Source: a virus. From it: 32,556 nt of DNA. This document shows positions 1-9,204 of the stretch, piece by piece. The first letter of the stretch is position 1. The number at the start of each line of letters is the position of its first letter. The stretch is taken from IMG/VR virus record IMGVR_UViG_3300036985_001946, positions 1-32,556 of that record; one strand, given 5' to 3'. The translations under genes and the position numbers were made by a program. A model generated the notes under the pieces. It saw nothing but the letters and a program-made list of their open reading frames with translations. It did no database searches and had not been told where the DNA came from.

Positions 1-1440
1 GGTGGCAGCAGCGATTGCTTGGAACTCATTCGAGATAGCATCTGCTTCCGCAAGCGCCTCTTTGATGAAGTCCGTGCGCGCCACCGCCGCCTGTGAGCCT
101 GCTGAAAACTCTGCTTGCAGAGTAGCCGCCCCAGAGCGGAAGTCAGCCAGAATCACAGCGGCTTCAGCAGACGCGTCAAACTCCCGAGCCGGTACTTGGG
201 CCACTGGAGTAATCCGGGCGGTTTCCACTGGGGCCGGCACAACGTCTGGCTGGTCAGCTACGCGATCAGCTGCGCGCTTGGTGGCGCGGTAGGCGCGGGA
301 GGCGTCTATTCCCTTGGCGATAGCATGACCCACGCCGTTGAACGCGCCAGCGATGAGCGTGTCTGCAACGGCGTCTTCGGTGGTGTACTCCTGCTGCACC
401 ACTTCGTTTGCCACAGCTGCAAAAGTGTTGCCCACGGCAATGTCGGCGGCTGCCATCTTGAGCACACCTGCGCCAGCGCGATAGCCCACTGCACCAACAC
501 CGCCACCGGCAACCAGCAAGGCAGGGTCAGCAACACTTGCAAGTACCCCGGCAGCCTGCAAGCCGGCCCGCTTCCACGAGCCTACAGTGTTACCAAGTTT
601 CTGTGAGTACAGCTGGTCTTCTTTCCATGTAGCTAGTCGGTCTTGGAACTGCTCCTCGCTGGTGCTCTCGGACATGACGCTATTCAGCCGGTCAGGGTCA
701 GCGTACATGCCAGCCTCCTTGAGCTGAGCTTTGTGGGCGTCTCCTGCCTTCCAGCCGGGCGTGGCCTTGAAGCGGAAGCCGTCAATCAGCTTCATGGTGA
801 CTGTGTTTTCCCATGCGTTTCGCAGAGTGTCACCTACTGTAGCCTCGCCGGCTGCCATCCGAGCACTGCCAGATGCCGCTGTAATCGCCGCTGACTCCCC
901 TAGCAGCGCAGAGCTGCGGTCAATCAGGGCCGGGCCTTGGAAGGCTTCTTCCTTGACCAATGGCGCAAAGCTCGCCCGAGCTACACCCTCCATCTTGGGG
1001 TTAAGCATGTTGCCATGCACGTCCTGCACCATACCACTTGCAGAGCGCGGAGCTGGGGTGCCCATCGTCATACCCCGCGTGACTTTTCGGACATACTCAG
1101 AGGTTTCCGGTGGCAGTGAGGCAACACCTTTGCGGTCTACGTTGCCCTGTCCCCAGTTGTACGCTGCAAGGCTCTTTGTTAAGTCGCCCTTGTACTTCTT
1201 GAGGTGGCTTCCCAGCTCCGCCATGCCCGCGTCGAGGTTCTGGTCTACATCGTAGGGGTCTGTAACGCCCCGGCCTTGTGCCGTAGCGGGCATGAGCTGC
1301 ATCAAGCCCATAGCGCCAACTGGCGATTTTGCTTTTGGATTCCAAGTGGACTCCTGCTCAATCACTGCTGCGCCAAGTTCCCAAGGTACGCCGTGCCGTG
1401 CTGCTGCGGCCTTAGCCTTGTTCTCGTAAAGCTCTCTCAT
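1..1440 (-). CDS. Internal virion / ejection protein with N-terminal lytic transglycosylase domain (T7 gp16-like), 3' end beyond window
   Basis: The frame is open from an ATG at 1440 to the window edge, giving 480 visible residues without a stop; T7 gp16 is about 1300 residues, so most of the gene is missing. The start is supported by GGAG six bases upstream. Residues 20-55 carry the SLT-type transglycosylase signature: an ES pair (candidate catalytic Glu30) in EQESTWNP, followed by GAMGLMQLMPATA. A region near residues 90-110 (LAAYNWGQGNV) matches the later SLT motif. In T7 gp16 this domain locally opens peptidoglycan during DNA ejection, and the remainder forms part of the trans-envelope channel. 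The gene follows the gp15-like gene after 26 bases, the usual T7 order. Identification of the domain is firm; the rest is inferred from position. Confidence 0.9.
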   Translation of the reverse strand, partial: MRELYENKAKAAAARHGVPWELGAAVIEQESTWNPKAKSPVGAMGLMQLMPATAQGRGVTDPYDVDQNLDAGMAELGSHLKKYKGDLTKSLAAYNWGQGNVDRKGVASLPPETSEYVRKVTRGMTMGTPAPRSASGMVQDVHGNMLNPKMEGVARASFAPLVKEEAFQGPALIDRSSALLGESAAITAASGSARMAAGEATVGDTLRNAWENTVTMKLIDGFRFKATPGWKAGDAHKAQLKEAGMYADPDRLNSVMSESTSEEQFQDRLATWKEDQLYSQKLGNTVGSWKRAGLQAAGVLASVADPALLVAGGGVGAVGYRAGAGVLKMAAADIAVGNTFAAVANEVVQQEYTTEDAVADTLIAGAFNGVGHAIAKGIDASRAYRATKRAADRVADQPDVVPAPVETARITPVAQVPAREFDASAEAAVILADFRSGAATLQAEFSAGSQAAVARTDFIKEALAEADAISNEFQAIAAAT

Positions 1441-1466
1441 TGCTGCTCCTGCCCGTAGGCACTAAG

Positions 1467-3812
1467 TTATTTCTTGTACCACTTACCATCCACGCCTTGA
1501 GTAATCTCACTGGGCTTGTACTTCATTGGATCAACTGGCGTTCCCATCTTCGGTAGCCAGTAAGCTACATCTTGCTCGGGGATGTACTGGGTCGCGAAGT
1601 TTGCTTTGCTCGGCACTGGCGTTGCTGTGTAGATTCTGGCAATGTCACTGGCTTTAATGTAAGCCACATCCCTACGTCCAGCTAAAGGCCCACGACTTAT
1701 CAGCGAAGTAACCATAATAACGCCATTGCCCAAGTCCCTCGCATCTGCTACATCCACAGCCTGTGTTGGGTCTTTGGTCAGGATGCCACGGGAAAGCAAC
1801 GAGCGTCCATAGGCTACCTTCATCGCGTTGTCGTAATGCTTCTGATCCAGCGTACTACTGTTGACAGCTCGCATGACGCTTCCCTTGAACTGGTCGCCGC
1901 GAGCTACAACGTCGGCATCTGCTTCTACCAACACACCTGCTACGACAGTCAACTTCTTCCGCACGTCAGCCTGCGCATGTGCGATGATCTGCTCGTCGTC
2001 GAGGTTAGTGGTCTGCTTGTAAACGGCCACTCTCTCAGCAAGTTCGCGAACAAGCCGGCGAGACTGCCCCGGAATAAGCCCGTCATACTCTGCCTTGCCA
2101 AACACCGAGGTAAGCCAGTTACTTTGGCCGGATTCAACAATAGCTTCAGCGGCCTTGTAGTCGTCCTTACTGGCCTGAGCAAAGCTCTTCTGGTGCTGGA
2201 GATTTACTTGTGCTTGTAGAGCCACCTTATCCGAGAGGTCTACGCCGCTGCTCAGCAAGTCCTGCCAGTACGCTGCTTTGCCACCTGTGATGTTGTTCAC
2301 TGCGTCTACACCGTAGGCTTTGTCCGTCAGCAGAGTACCTACCACAGCCAGAGAGTCCAAGTCATCAGATTCTAGTAGCCCACCGGCCTGCACTTTAGCT
2401 CCTAGCGCACGCGCACGTTCTTTGTACAACGTCGGTACGGTGCGGGGATCATGCGCCATCATGCGGTTGAATTTTCCCATGAACTCGACGCGAGCTTTCG
2501 GGTTTTTAATTGTAAGTCCGGTCTGTAACAGCGCGTCTGCCGCCGCGCCGATCTCGGCGGGCTTATAGAGGTCAAGGTTTACTCTGCCCGGATTGTGCAG
2601 GTCTTCGTAAAGAGCTTGGTCAACAGGAGGTGGCTCGTCTGCTGCTTTTGCTGCGGCCCTCTGCCTAGCTATAACCCCAGCATCACGAGCTGACCGCAGT
2701 CGTATGGCATCGTTCTGGTTAAACAGGTTGCCTACGCCACCCTCTGGTGTCTTGGCGTGAGCTGCGTTGCCGTTGGCGACGTAGGCGTCAATCTCACTAT
2801 CGGACATCCAAGGTGCTACGCCCATCTGCAAGTTTGATGCGAGCAAATCAAGGTCGCCACGCGGCGTTCCCAGCAACGGATTCTCCAGAGCAGCCTTCCG
2901 AGTGGCAGAATCTTCTTTTGCCACCAGCTCCTGCTGCTGCACTTCGGAAAGCTCGTTCCATTGCTCACTGTTACGAAAGCGGGAGTAGGCGCTCACCTGC
3001 CCGTTGTCGAGCATCCGGCTTGCCGCCATAGCGCGGGTACGCTGCACGCTCTCATTGGTCTGGCCCGGCACTGACATGTCGAGTGAGGACAGGAGGTTCT
3101 GCTCAGCGACGGAAATGGCGTCGCTGTTGACTGTGCCTGCATTAACCTGAGCAAGCGTGGACTGGAAAGCCCCAGCTGCGGCGTCAGCAGCATCGAGCGC
3201 GCTGTTGACATACTCTTGGTTGACGTAGGCCACTCGGGCCTTGGCGTGAGCCGTCATGGCTTTCGGCAAGTTTTCAACGAACTGCTGCTCCGCCATTGCG
3301 CGAGAGCCGGCATCCATGCCTTCGAGCGCAGTCTGGATTCGCACCCGCGCTGCGCCGGCAGCCTGCTCTGTAGTAAGCCCGGCCATGTCAGGGATAGCAT
3401 CATACATCTCCGACATCACCCGCGACACGGTGGCATTGCTGTGATGCAGCTGGGCACCGATGACAGCAGGGGCGTCCTGTCCCAAGAAGGTAAGGATTGG
3501 ATTCTGCTCAGCCCGCAGCTCGTCCACGGACTCTCCGGCAGCGGCGCGACTCATGCCATCCCATAAAGCAGCTTCTTTGGCTTCCTTGATTTTGCCGTCG
3601 ATGATGCCGGAGGTCAGTTTCCACAAGCCACCGAATGCTGACTCGATGCTACCAGTAGGCTGGCCTGCGATGGCTGTCTGTACATCAGCGGCGGCAGTTA
3701 GTCGGGCAGTGGTGCCAGACTCTGCGGCCTGTACTGGGATTGGCTCGCTCGGGGCGAACGACTGCGGCGCACCTGACAGCTCGGTGGTGCCCTGTGGAAC
3801 GAAAGAAGTCAT
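1467..3812 (-). CDS. Internal virion / ejection protein (T7 gp15-like)
   Basis: 781 residues, close to T7 gp15 (747). No enzymatic motif is visible. The protein is Ala/Gln/Asp-rich and largely helical in composition, with a short low-complexity N-terminus and a basic C-terminal end (DGKWYKK), as expected of internal core proteins that are ejected with the DNA and help build the periplasmic tunnel. Its ATG overlaps the stop of the upstream gp14-like gene by one base (TAATG) with GAGG five bases before it. Assignment rests on length and on position between gp14-like and gp16-like genes; direct sequence similarity cannot be judged by eye. Confidence 0.8.
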   Translation of the reverse strand: MTSFVPQGTTELSGAPQSFAPSEPIPVQAAESGTTARLTAAADVQTAIAGQPTGSIESAFGGLWKLTSGIIDGKIKEAKEAALWDGMSRAAAGESVDELRAEQNPILTFLGQDAPAVIGAQLHHSNATVSRVMSEMYDAIPDMAGLTTEQAAGAARVRIQTALEGMDAGSRAMAEQQFVENLPKAMTAHAKARVAYVNQEYVNSALDAADAAAGAFQSTLAQVNAGTVNSDAISVAEQNLLSSLDMSVPGQTNESVQRTRAMAASRMLDNGQVSAYSRFRNSEQWNELSEVQQQELVAKEDSATRKAALENPLLGTPRGDLDLLASNLQMGVAPWMSDSEIDAYVANGNAAHAKTPEGGVGNLFNQNDAIRLRSARDAGVIARQRAAAKAADEPPPVDQALYEDLHNPGRVNLDLYKPAEIGAAADALLQTGLTIKNPKARVEFMGKFNRMMAHDPRTVPTLYKERARALGAKVQAGGLLESDDLDSLAVVGTLLTDKAYGVDAVNNITGGKAAYWQDLLSSGVDLSDKVALQAQVNLQHQKSFAQASKDDYKAAEAIVESGQSNWLTSVFGKAEYDGLIPGQSRRLVRELAERVAVYKQTTNLDDEQIIAHAQADVRKKLTVVAGVLVEADADVVARGDQFKGSVMRAVNSSTLDQKHYDNAMKVAYGRSLLSRGILTKDPTQAVDVADARDLGNGVIMVTSLISRGPLAGRRDVAYIKASDIARIYTATPVPSKANFATQYIPEQDVAYWLPKMGTPVDPMKYKPSEITQGVDGKWYKK

Positions 3813-4543
3813 TAAATCCTCACGGGCTTATAGGTGCCGATGGAGTTGATGGAGTCCCGCGCAGCTTGCCCGTAGGCTGGCTGGTTTGGAGAGGAAGTCA
3901 TGTTGAAAGCGCCGGGCGTAGGCGGTGCCTTGGCTTTGTCGAACGCCCCCGCCTGTGCCGACCCAGTAATGGCGGAGAACGCCGCCGACACGATGCCAGC
4001 GTTACCCGGCTTGAAGTGCGGGGTGAAGTCCAACTGCGTCGGTTGGTAGCTGTAGTCCTGTCCCGTGACAGCGTTGAATAGCGCGTCACCCTGCTGCCCA
4101 GTCAACGCATCCAGCTCGCGAGACTCGGCCACTTCTCGACGGGCGGCTGTCTCCGCCACCGTGCGCTCCATTGCCAGCTTTATAAGCCTGACGGACGAAC
4201 CGCCCTGACCAGCAGCTGCGGCAGCCACGTTGAGGGCACCTAGCTGCTCGCTGGCGATGATCTGTTGACGCACGCTACCTTGGGTAGCGGATTCAGCCAA
4301 GCGCCCCTGTGTCACGCTCAGCGCGGTCACATCTTTGCCTGCCTGCACGAGCTGGCGGCGATTGTTTTCTGATCGGACGCGCAGAGCGGCGGCTGCTTTC
4401 GCAGCCTCCAGCTTGCTGCGGGCTTTCTGCATCCGTACCTGCGCTTCGTACTCAGCCTGCGCAATGCGCTTTGCATCGAATGCAGCTGACAGCCCTACTA
4501 GCCCTTGTGTTACTGCGCCACTAGCGCCGGGTGTGATAGCCAT
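3812..4543 (-). CDS. Internal virion / ejection protein (T7 gp14-like)
   Basis: 243 residues, against 196 in T7 gp14. An N-terminal glycine/alanine segment (residues 5-20) is followed by a long Ala/Lys/Arg/Gln-rich helical stretch (about 25-150) with few helix breakers, typical of gp14-type proteins, which embed in the outer membrane at the start of DNA ejection. The C-terminus (190-243) is Pro/Gly/Ala rich. Start ATG is preceded by GAGGAAAC. It lies 7 bases after the tail tube B gene and is translationally coupled to the gp15-like gene. The call is from position, size and composition. Confidence 0.75.
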   Translation of the reverse strand: MAITPGASGAVTQGLVGLSAAFDAKRIAQAEYEAQVRMQKARSKLEAAKAAAALRVRSENNRRQLVQAGKDVTALSVTQGRLAESATQGSVRQQIIASEQLGALNVAAAAAGQGGSSVRLIKLAMERTVAETAARREVAESRELDALTGQQGDALFNAVTGQDYSYQPTQLDFTPHFKPGNAGIVSAAFSAITGSAQAGAFDKAKAPPTPGAFNMTSSPNQPAYGQAARDSINSIGTYKPVRI

Positions 4544-4550
4544 AGTTTCC

Positions 4551-7454
4551 TCACATACGCTTCACGTTGTTAAGGTACTGACCGGCCCACTCAATCGAGG
4601 TGACTGTGAGGGGTAGCCAGCTCTGAGCCTGCACCTCGTACTGCACGTCCCGGATTTCTCTTCCGATTAGCGCACTCGCTGTGTAGGTGCTCACCGGCTG
4701 TCTGCCGATGATGTTGTTTTGGAACCCGAGTATGCGCGCCTTGCTGTTCAGTACCTCACGCACGATGCCAGCGTTGCTCATTGTTACCACCTTGACTCCG
4801 CCTGTGTTAGCTAGGGTCAGAGTAATAATGCCAAGAGTAAGCCGACAGTTTACGATGGCCTCCCCGTTCCTGTCGCGTGGGTAAGGATTAGTAGGGGACA
4901 CAGCGGCGGGGGCATTCCAGCCGACGTACAGCTCCGACTTTTCCTGTGGAGTATAGCCCACCAATTCGCTCATACGAGAAGCTGGCACACCGACCAGCTT
5001 ACGGGAAGTGTTTGGCCCGAAGGCAAAGCTGATCGTGCTGATGTCACCAATACCGTCGAATGATGTAGCTGGAGTCCACGTTGCTGGCTGCTTGCGCAAG
5101 CTATCAAGGTGAGGCATGGAGTTGAACTCAGTCTTGAAGCTGAACCGTTCGCAGGCGTGGTACAGTATACCATTGTGCTCGCGTTCAAGGAAAACCAGCA
5201 GCTCCTCTGCGTCCGAGGACATGCCAGTGATACTGCCCATAGCTGGAGTCCAAAACCACTGGCCCCACGAGTCAAAGACTCGCTCGCTGGCCCCTGCACT
5301 ATCAAGGTACGAATAAAGGAACAGCGTGTTCGCCAGCCCATCCGTTCGGACTACAAGGTGGTTCGGGCCTGTGAAGGCTGCCAGCTCTACGGCTGTGCCA
5401 GTCAGGTAACTGTCCAGCTGAGAACTTACTTGGTAGGCCACCGGCGTCTCGGACAGGATGCCGGGCTGCATCTGGTGTACGGTCGTGCTACCTGCGTTTT
5501 TACGGCAGAAGAACACGAAGTTACCAGAGGCAACAGGACTTGCGTCAACGGCTGCACCATAGGCGGACATGATGTTGATGGCTGCGTTCTTTGGTGTGAT
5601 AGCCTGCCGACCAGACACGATGTACTGCAACTCGTCCCCGAACAGGATGTAGTTTCGGTCGTATGTCACTGCGGAACGGATTATGTCACTCTCTGAGCCG
5701 TACGCCTGAACTTCAAGCGGGTCGTCGTCTTCAACTGTCAGCGTGCTACGCCGGAAGAAGTTGAAGTAGTCACCGGGGCGAGACATGAATACCTTACTAC
5801 CGGACGCGATGACGAGGCGGTCTTGAAACAGCCCGAGGTACGAGATGAAGCGCCCGAGAAACTCTGGTACTGGGTCGGTAATCAAGTCACCGGCAACTGA
5901 CGGCAGAAGGTCAGGGGTGTCAGTGCTCGGGGCGACACCGTAAGCCACGCGCATTGTGGTCAGCTCTAGCCCTGAGCGACCAAGCAGCAGGCAATTCTTA
6001 CCAAGCACTGAGCTGAACTCAATAGTACCATACAGGAACACATCAGCGGGCTGCACAACTGTACCGGCGCACTCCCTCCATACAACGTCTGCACCCTGAG
6101 TAGAATCGTTGGCACCTGCCACATCTGCGACAAACGCCTGCAAGTACGTCACCTTCTCAGAGTCACCGTCCTTCGGGCGCACACGCACCACATGGCCGGG
6201 GAAGTGCCGCTGCGTTACCAAGGCTACGTCGTTGATTTCTCTACCCACCACACGCAGCAAGCTGCCATCACCGCTGTCGTCACCACTCAGCTCCACTACC
6301 CGGCTGCCAGTCACTCCTGTGAAGGAGTTGCGAATCAGCAGGTGAGAGCCGTACCTAACTATACCCGGAGCACTCCGCCCAGCAGCGGCGAAGGCTGCCA
6401 GCACTGCGAGGTGTAGTCCCTCTGCAATACCTTCTGGTGATGCACCGTTAGCCGATGACGTGATCCACGCAGTGACTGCTGAGTTATACAGGTTGGTTCG
6501 ATTAGAGACTTCTTCCTGATAGGATAGGTTTGTCTCAACGGCGTACCGGACGTATATGACCCGCAGACGGTGGCCGGCGAGGGTAGGGCTTACTCGCACT
6601 GTGTCTGTCGTGGTCGTGTACTGTGTTGCTGCCGGCTCACCCGGAGTGAACGTCAATACAAGGCCAGTGGTTAGGTCAGTCACGCTACTTATTGATACTC
6701 GCGCCCAGAAGTTAGTCGGGTTGACTACACCGCTAGGCGACAGCACGAACGTCTTATCCAGCGTTACGTTTGACCCGCCAGTGTTGATAGTCTCAGTTCG
6801 TAGGTCAGACGTATCCAGCACGCCGGGGTATCCGCTGCTTGGTGACTTGTATGTTGCAGTAATTACGTTACCGCTGGCCTCCGTGAACTCAAGCGTGAAC
6901 GTCTTGGCATAGGCAGCCCCACGCGCCTGCACTGCGAATTTGGTTTCCCCGTTACCATCAGGGATAGTATCCCACTTGGGGATTATAGTAGCTGTTGGCA
7001 CATGGCCGCGTCCAGCCAACACCGTGTACTTTCCGAGTGACACAGGGGTACTGATCCCACTGGCATTAAAAGCTGCCAGCATTACTGGCGCATTCGGATA
7101 GACAACAGGAAGGAACTCCTGAGTATTACGGCTGTACACTGTCAGCAGCTCATCCTCGTAGCCGAGGTAGTTTGCCGGGCTACTCCGGTAGATTATGTCG
7201 TGGACAGCGCCGTCGATACTAAGCTGTGCAGTCTTGTGCCGCTTGCGGTCGTTGTTTATGTTGGCAACCTGCATTGGACTGTAAGCCCCGCGAGAGGACT
7301 CCCCGTTGAACAGGCTGCCCCGTCGGCGGGATAGGCCGCGTACCGGGTCGCTAATCATGTTGTACTGACTGTTCATCTGGCCGCTGCGCCGATCTTGCGG
7401 CACCTGCTGGCTTACCCCCCGGATGACGCTGTCGTAGCTACCGTTGACTTTCAT
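4551..7454 (-). CDS. Tail tubular protein B / nozzle (T7 gp12-like)
   Basis: 967 residues, longer than T7 gp12 (794). The N-terminus shows the family hallmark: G-V-S-Q-Q-V-P around residues 13-19, then QYNMISDPVRGLSRRRGS (about 29-47). The protein forms the nozzle of the short tail below the gp11 ring, to which fibres attach. It is rich in beta-forming residues throughout. The ATG overlaps the tail tube A stop by four bases (ATGA), coupling the two tail proteins. The extra ~170 residues relative to T7 imply inserted domains, perhaps in the middle third, but I cannot place them exactly. Confidence 0.93.
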   Translation of the reverse strand: MKVNGSYDSVIRGVSQQVPQDRRSGQMNSQYNMISDPVRGLSRRRGSLFNGESSRGAYSPMQVANINNDRKRHKTAQLSIDGAVHDIIYRSSPANYLGYEDELLTVYSRNTQEFLPVVYPNAPVMLAAFNASGISTPVSLGKYTVLAGRGHVPTATIIPKWDTIPDGNGETKFAVQARGAAYAKTFTLEFTEASGNVITATYKSPSSGYPGVLDTSDLRTETINTGGSNVTLDKTFVLSPSGVVNPTNFWARVSISSVTDLTTGLVLTFTPGEPAATQYTTTTDTVRVSPTLAGHRLRVIYVRYAVETNLSYQEEVSNRTNLYNSAVTAWITSSANGASPEGIAEGLHLAVLAAFAAAGRSAPGIVRYGSHLLIRNSFTGVTGSRVVELSGDDSGDGSLLRVVGREINDVALVTQRHFPGHVVRVRPKDGDSEKVTYLQAFVADVAGANDSTQGADVVWRECAGTVVQPADVFLYGTIEFSSVLGKNCLLLGRSGLELTTMRVAYGVAPSTDTPDLLPSVAGDLITDPVPEFLGRFISYLGLFQDRLVIASGSKVFMSRPGDYFNFFRRSTLTVEDDDPLEVQAYGSESDIIRSAVTYDRNYILFGDELQYIVSGRQAITPKNAAINIMSAYGAAVDASPVASGNFVFFCRKNAGSTTVHQMQPGILSETPVAYQVSSQLDSYLTGTAVELAAFTGPNHLVVRTDGLANTLFLYSYLDSAGASERVFDSWGQWFWTPAMGSITGMSSDAEELLVFLEREHNGILYHACERFSFKTEFNSMPHLDSLRKQPATWTPATSFDGIGDISTISFAFGPNTSRKLVGVPASRMSELVGYTPQEKSELYVGWNAPAAVSPTNPYPRDRNGEAIVNCRLTLGIITLTLANTGGVKVVTMSNAGIVREVLNSKARILGFQNNIIGRQPVSTYTASALIGREIRDVQYEVQAQSWLPLTVTSIEWAGQYLNNVKRM

Positions 7455-8065
7455 CCACGACCTCCGATAATAGTGGGATTATTCCAGCCCTGCGTCCCCG
7501 ACACATCCCGCAGCTTACGCTGGAAGCTTGGAGTGTTCAGCAGGTTAGCACTAACGCAGCGAATAGCCTCTGCGTTCAGGGCCATCCATGCCAGCTTCCA
7601 CTCAGCCGCAAGTGTGGAAGCCTTAGTGACATCGCCATCGTAGTCTTTCTGGAACTTCACCTGACAGCAGATTGAAATGTAAGTCTGCATAAGGGAGGGA
7701 AGGTCTTCATACGGCAGTAGGCGGACTAGATTGCACTGCAACGATGTCTCATCGAACTCGTAGCGGGCGCGTGCTGTGTCGTAAAGGCGACGCCCACGCA
7801 TCACATAATTCTTGGTGGTATCCACCGGGTCTACACTAATGGCGTCTGCCGGTATGTAGATGTACTTTGACTGCGGGTCAGCAGCGAGTGTTACCAGTTC
7901 CTTATTGAACCACCACTCCTTAGCCTGCTCTCCGAGATTCACCATTCGGAGTACACGCAGGGCGGCAGCGGTGAGTGGGTGGTCTTCGTCAATGCTGTTC
8001 AGCGGGCTTTCGCCAAGGGTGGCAAGCATGTCGTTGACGACATCCAGCTCAGTGTAAAACGCCAT
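7451..8065 (-). CDS. Tail tubular protein A / adaptor (T7 gp11-like)
   Basis: 204 residues beginning MAFYTELDVVNDMLATLGE, the conserved N-terminus of podovirus gp11 adaptors (T7 gp11 is 196 residues). The protein docks the tail below the portal. I chose the ATG at 8065: GGAG lies nine bases upstream. A longer frame opening at 8107 has no ribosome site and would start inside the terminator hairpin at 8090-8122. The conserved motif GESPLNSIDEDHP (18-30) fits the family. It is coupled by ATGA to the nozzle gene. Confidence 0.93.
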   Translation of the reverse strand: MAFYTELDVVNDMLATLGESPLNSIDEDHPLTAAALRVLRMVNLGEQAKEWWFNKELVTLAADPQSKYIYIPADAISVDPVDTTKNYVMRGRRLYDTARARYEFDETSLQCNLVRLLPYEDLPSLMQTYISICCQVKFQKDYDGDVTKASTLAAEWKLAWMALNAEAIRCVSANLLNTPSFQRKLRDVSGTQGWNNPTIIGGRG

Positions 8066-8089
8066 GTGATGGTACTCCAGATAGAACGC

Positions 8090-8122
8090 AAAAACCCCGG
8101 ACAGCACGAGGCCGACCGGGGT
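8090..8122 (-). terminator. Intrinsic terminator downstream of the capsid gene (T-phi analogue)
   Basis: Read on the minus strand, a 7-bp stem ACCCCGG / CCGGGGT (arms at 8116-8122 and 8094-8100, 15-base loop) is followed at once by five T residues (8094-8090). It lies 22 bases beyond the capsid stop and just before the gp11-like gene, exactly where T7 has its late terminator T-phi. A partly efficient terminator here would raise capsid mRNA over tail and ejection mRNAs. Confidence 0.88.
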
Positions 8123-8144
8123 CTTATTTGTTGCACGCTACCTA

Positions 8145-9128
8145 TTACGGCAGCATGATGCGACCCGCGTATTCAGCGCGGTTCGGGGTGACACCGTAGC
8201 TGATGTGCGAGTCAATGAACCACTGCTTGGTCAGCTTGTCGTAGAAGACATCCGAGGTCAGCGGGATGGTTTCACCGGCCAACAAGGCACGCGGCGAGAA
8301 GGCCAAGATAGCGAGCTTCGAGAAGTCACCGTCGTAGGCGCTACCGTTCGCAGTGTTGGACAGCAGATGGGCGGCGATGACCGAGTTCGGCACGTTGTTC
8401 GAGCTGATGACCGGCACGCCGAAGGTCTTGAACATGGTCATGCCTTCGATCTTCGTACCATTGCTGGTGATGTAGTCCGAATTGATGATCTGCTCAGCCT
8501 GCTGGAGCGTGTAGAAGATGTCCGGGCGCATGGCTAGGATCACATCATCGTTCTGCGGATCAACGTCCTTGCCTTCCATGAGGATGAACAGGTCAGCGAT
8601 GGCCTTGTATACCTTGGCCGGGTCGAGCTTGTCGCCAGCAGCAGTCAGGGTAACAGTCGAGCCGCCACTGTGACCGTCGAGGGTGCTGTACGCGGAGTTC
8701 GCCAGAGCGGCAGCCTTGAATGCCTGAATGAAGAACGACTGATCCCAGAACTTGGCGATCTTCTTGCCGTGTTCGGTGGCGATTTCATTACGGGTGTCGA
8801 ACTGGGTCTGGAAGGAATCCAGCAGCGGCAGCGTGGCGCGAGCGTAGACCAGAGTATCCACCGTCAGGAACAGGCGGTTGAACTCAGTCTGGTTGCCATC
8901 CGGCATGGTGCCCGGAGTAACCTTACCCAGCGTGGATTCACCCACACCGTAGTTGGTCAGAGTCGAAGTACCCTTCACCGGCTTGACGGTGACGAAGCCT
9001 TGCAAGGCGGACTTGCGGGCAATAGTGCCCTCGACAAGGCCAGTGAACTCTTCGATAATCAGCGCCTGATCGGAGCCGGTGTTGAGCGCCTGATTCGGGC
9101 GGATGGTGGTGGTAGACAGCAAAGGCAT
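8145..9128 (-). CDS. Major capsid protein (T7 gp10A-like)
   Basis: 327 residues, near T7 gp10A (345), HK97 fold expected. The N-terminal half contains segments typical of the T7/phiKMV capsid family: EEFTGLVEGTIARKSAL (26-42), then the long TEFNRLFLTVDTLVYARATLPLLDSFQ region (81-107). The ATG has a perfect AGGAGG ribosome site six bases upstream, the strongest in the late block, as expected for the most abundant virion protein. A short GCCC-GCT-GGGC hairpin lies at 9151-9161 before that site. It follows the scaffold gene and is followed by the terminator. No frameshift site giving a 10B-like product is evident. Confidence 0.95.
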   Translation of the reverse strand: MPLLSTTTIRPNQALNTGSDQALIIEEFTGLVEGTIARKSALQGFVTVKPVKGTSTLTNYGVGESTLGKVTPGTMPDGNQTEFNRLFLTVDTLVYARATLPLLDSFQTQFDTRNEIATEHGKKIAKFWDQSFFIQAFKAAALANSAYSTLDGHSGGSTVTLTAAGDKLDPAKVYKAIADLFILMEGKDVDPQNDDVILAMRPDIFYTLQQAEQIINSDYITSNGTKIEGMTMFKTFGVPVISSNNVPNSVIAAHLLSNTANGSAYDGDFSKLAILAFSPRALLAGETIPLTSDVFYDKLTKQWFIDSHISYGVTPNRAEYAGRIMLP

Positions 9129-9204
9129 GGAAGCCTCCTATTTCAGTTAAGCCCAGCGGGCAAGGAAACCTCCACGCCGAGGGCGCAGAGGGTGTAACAT
9201 ACGA

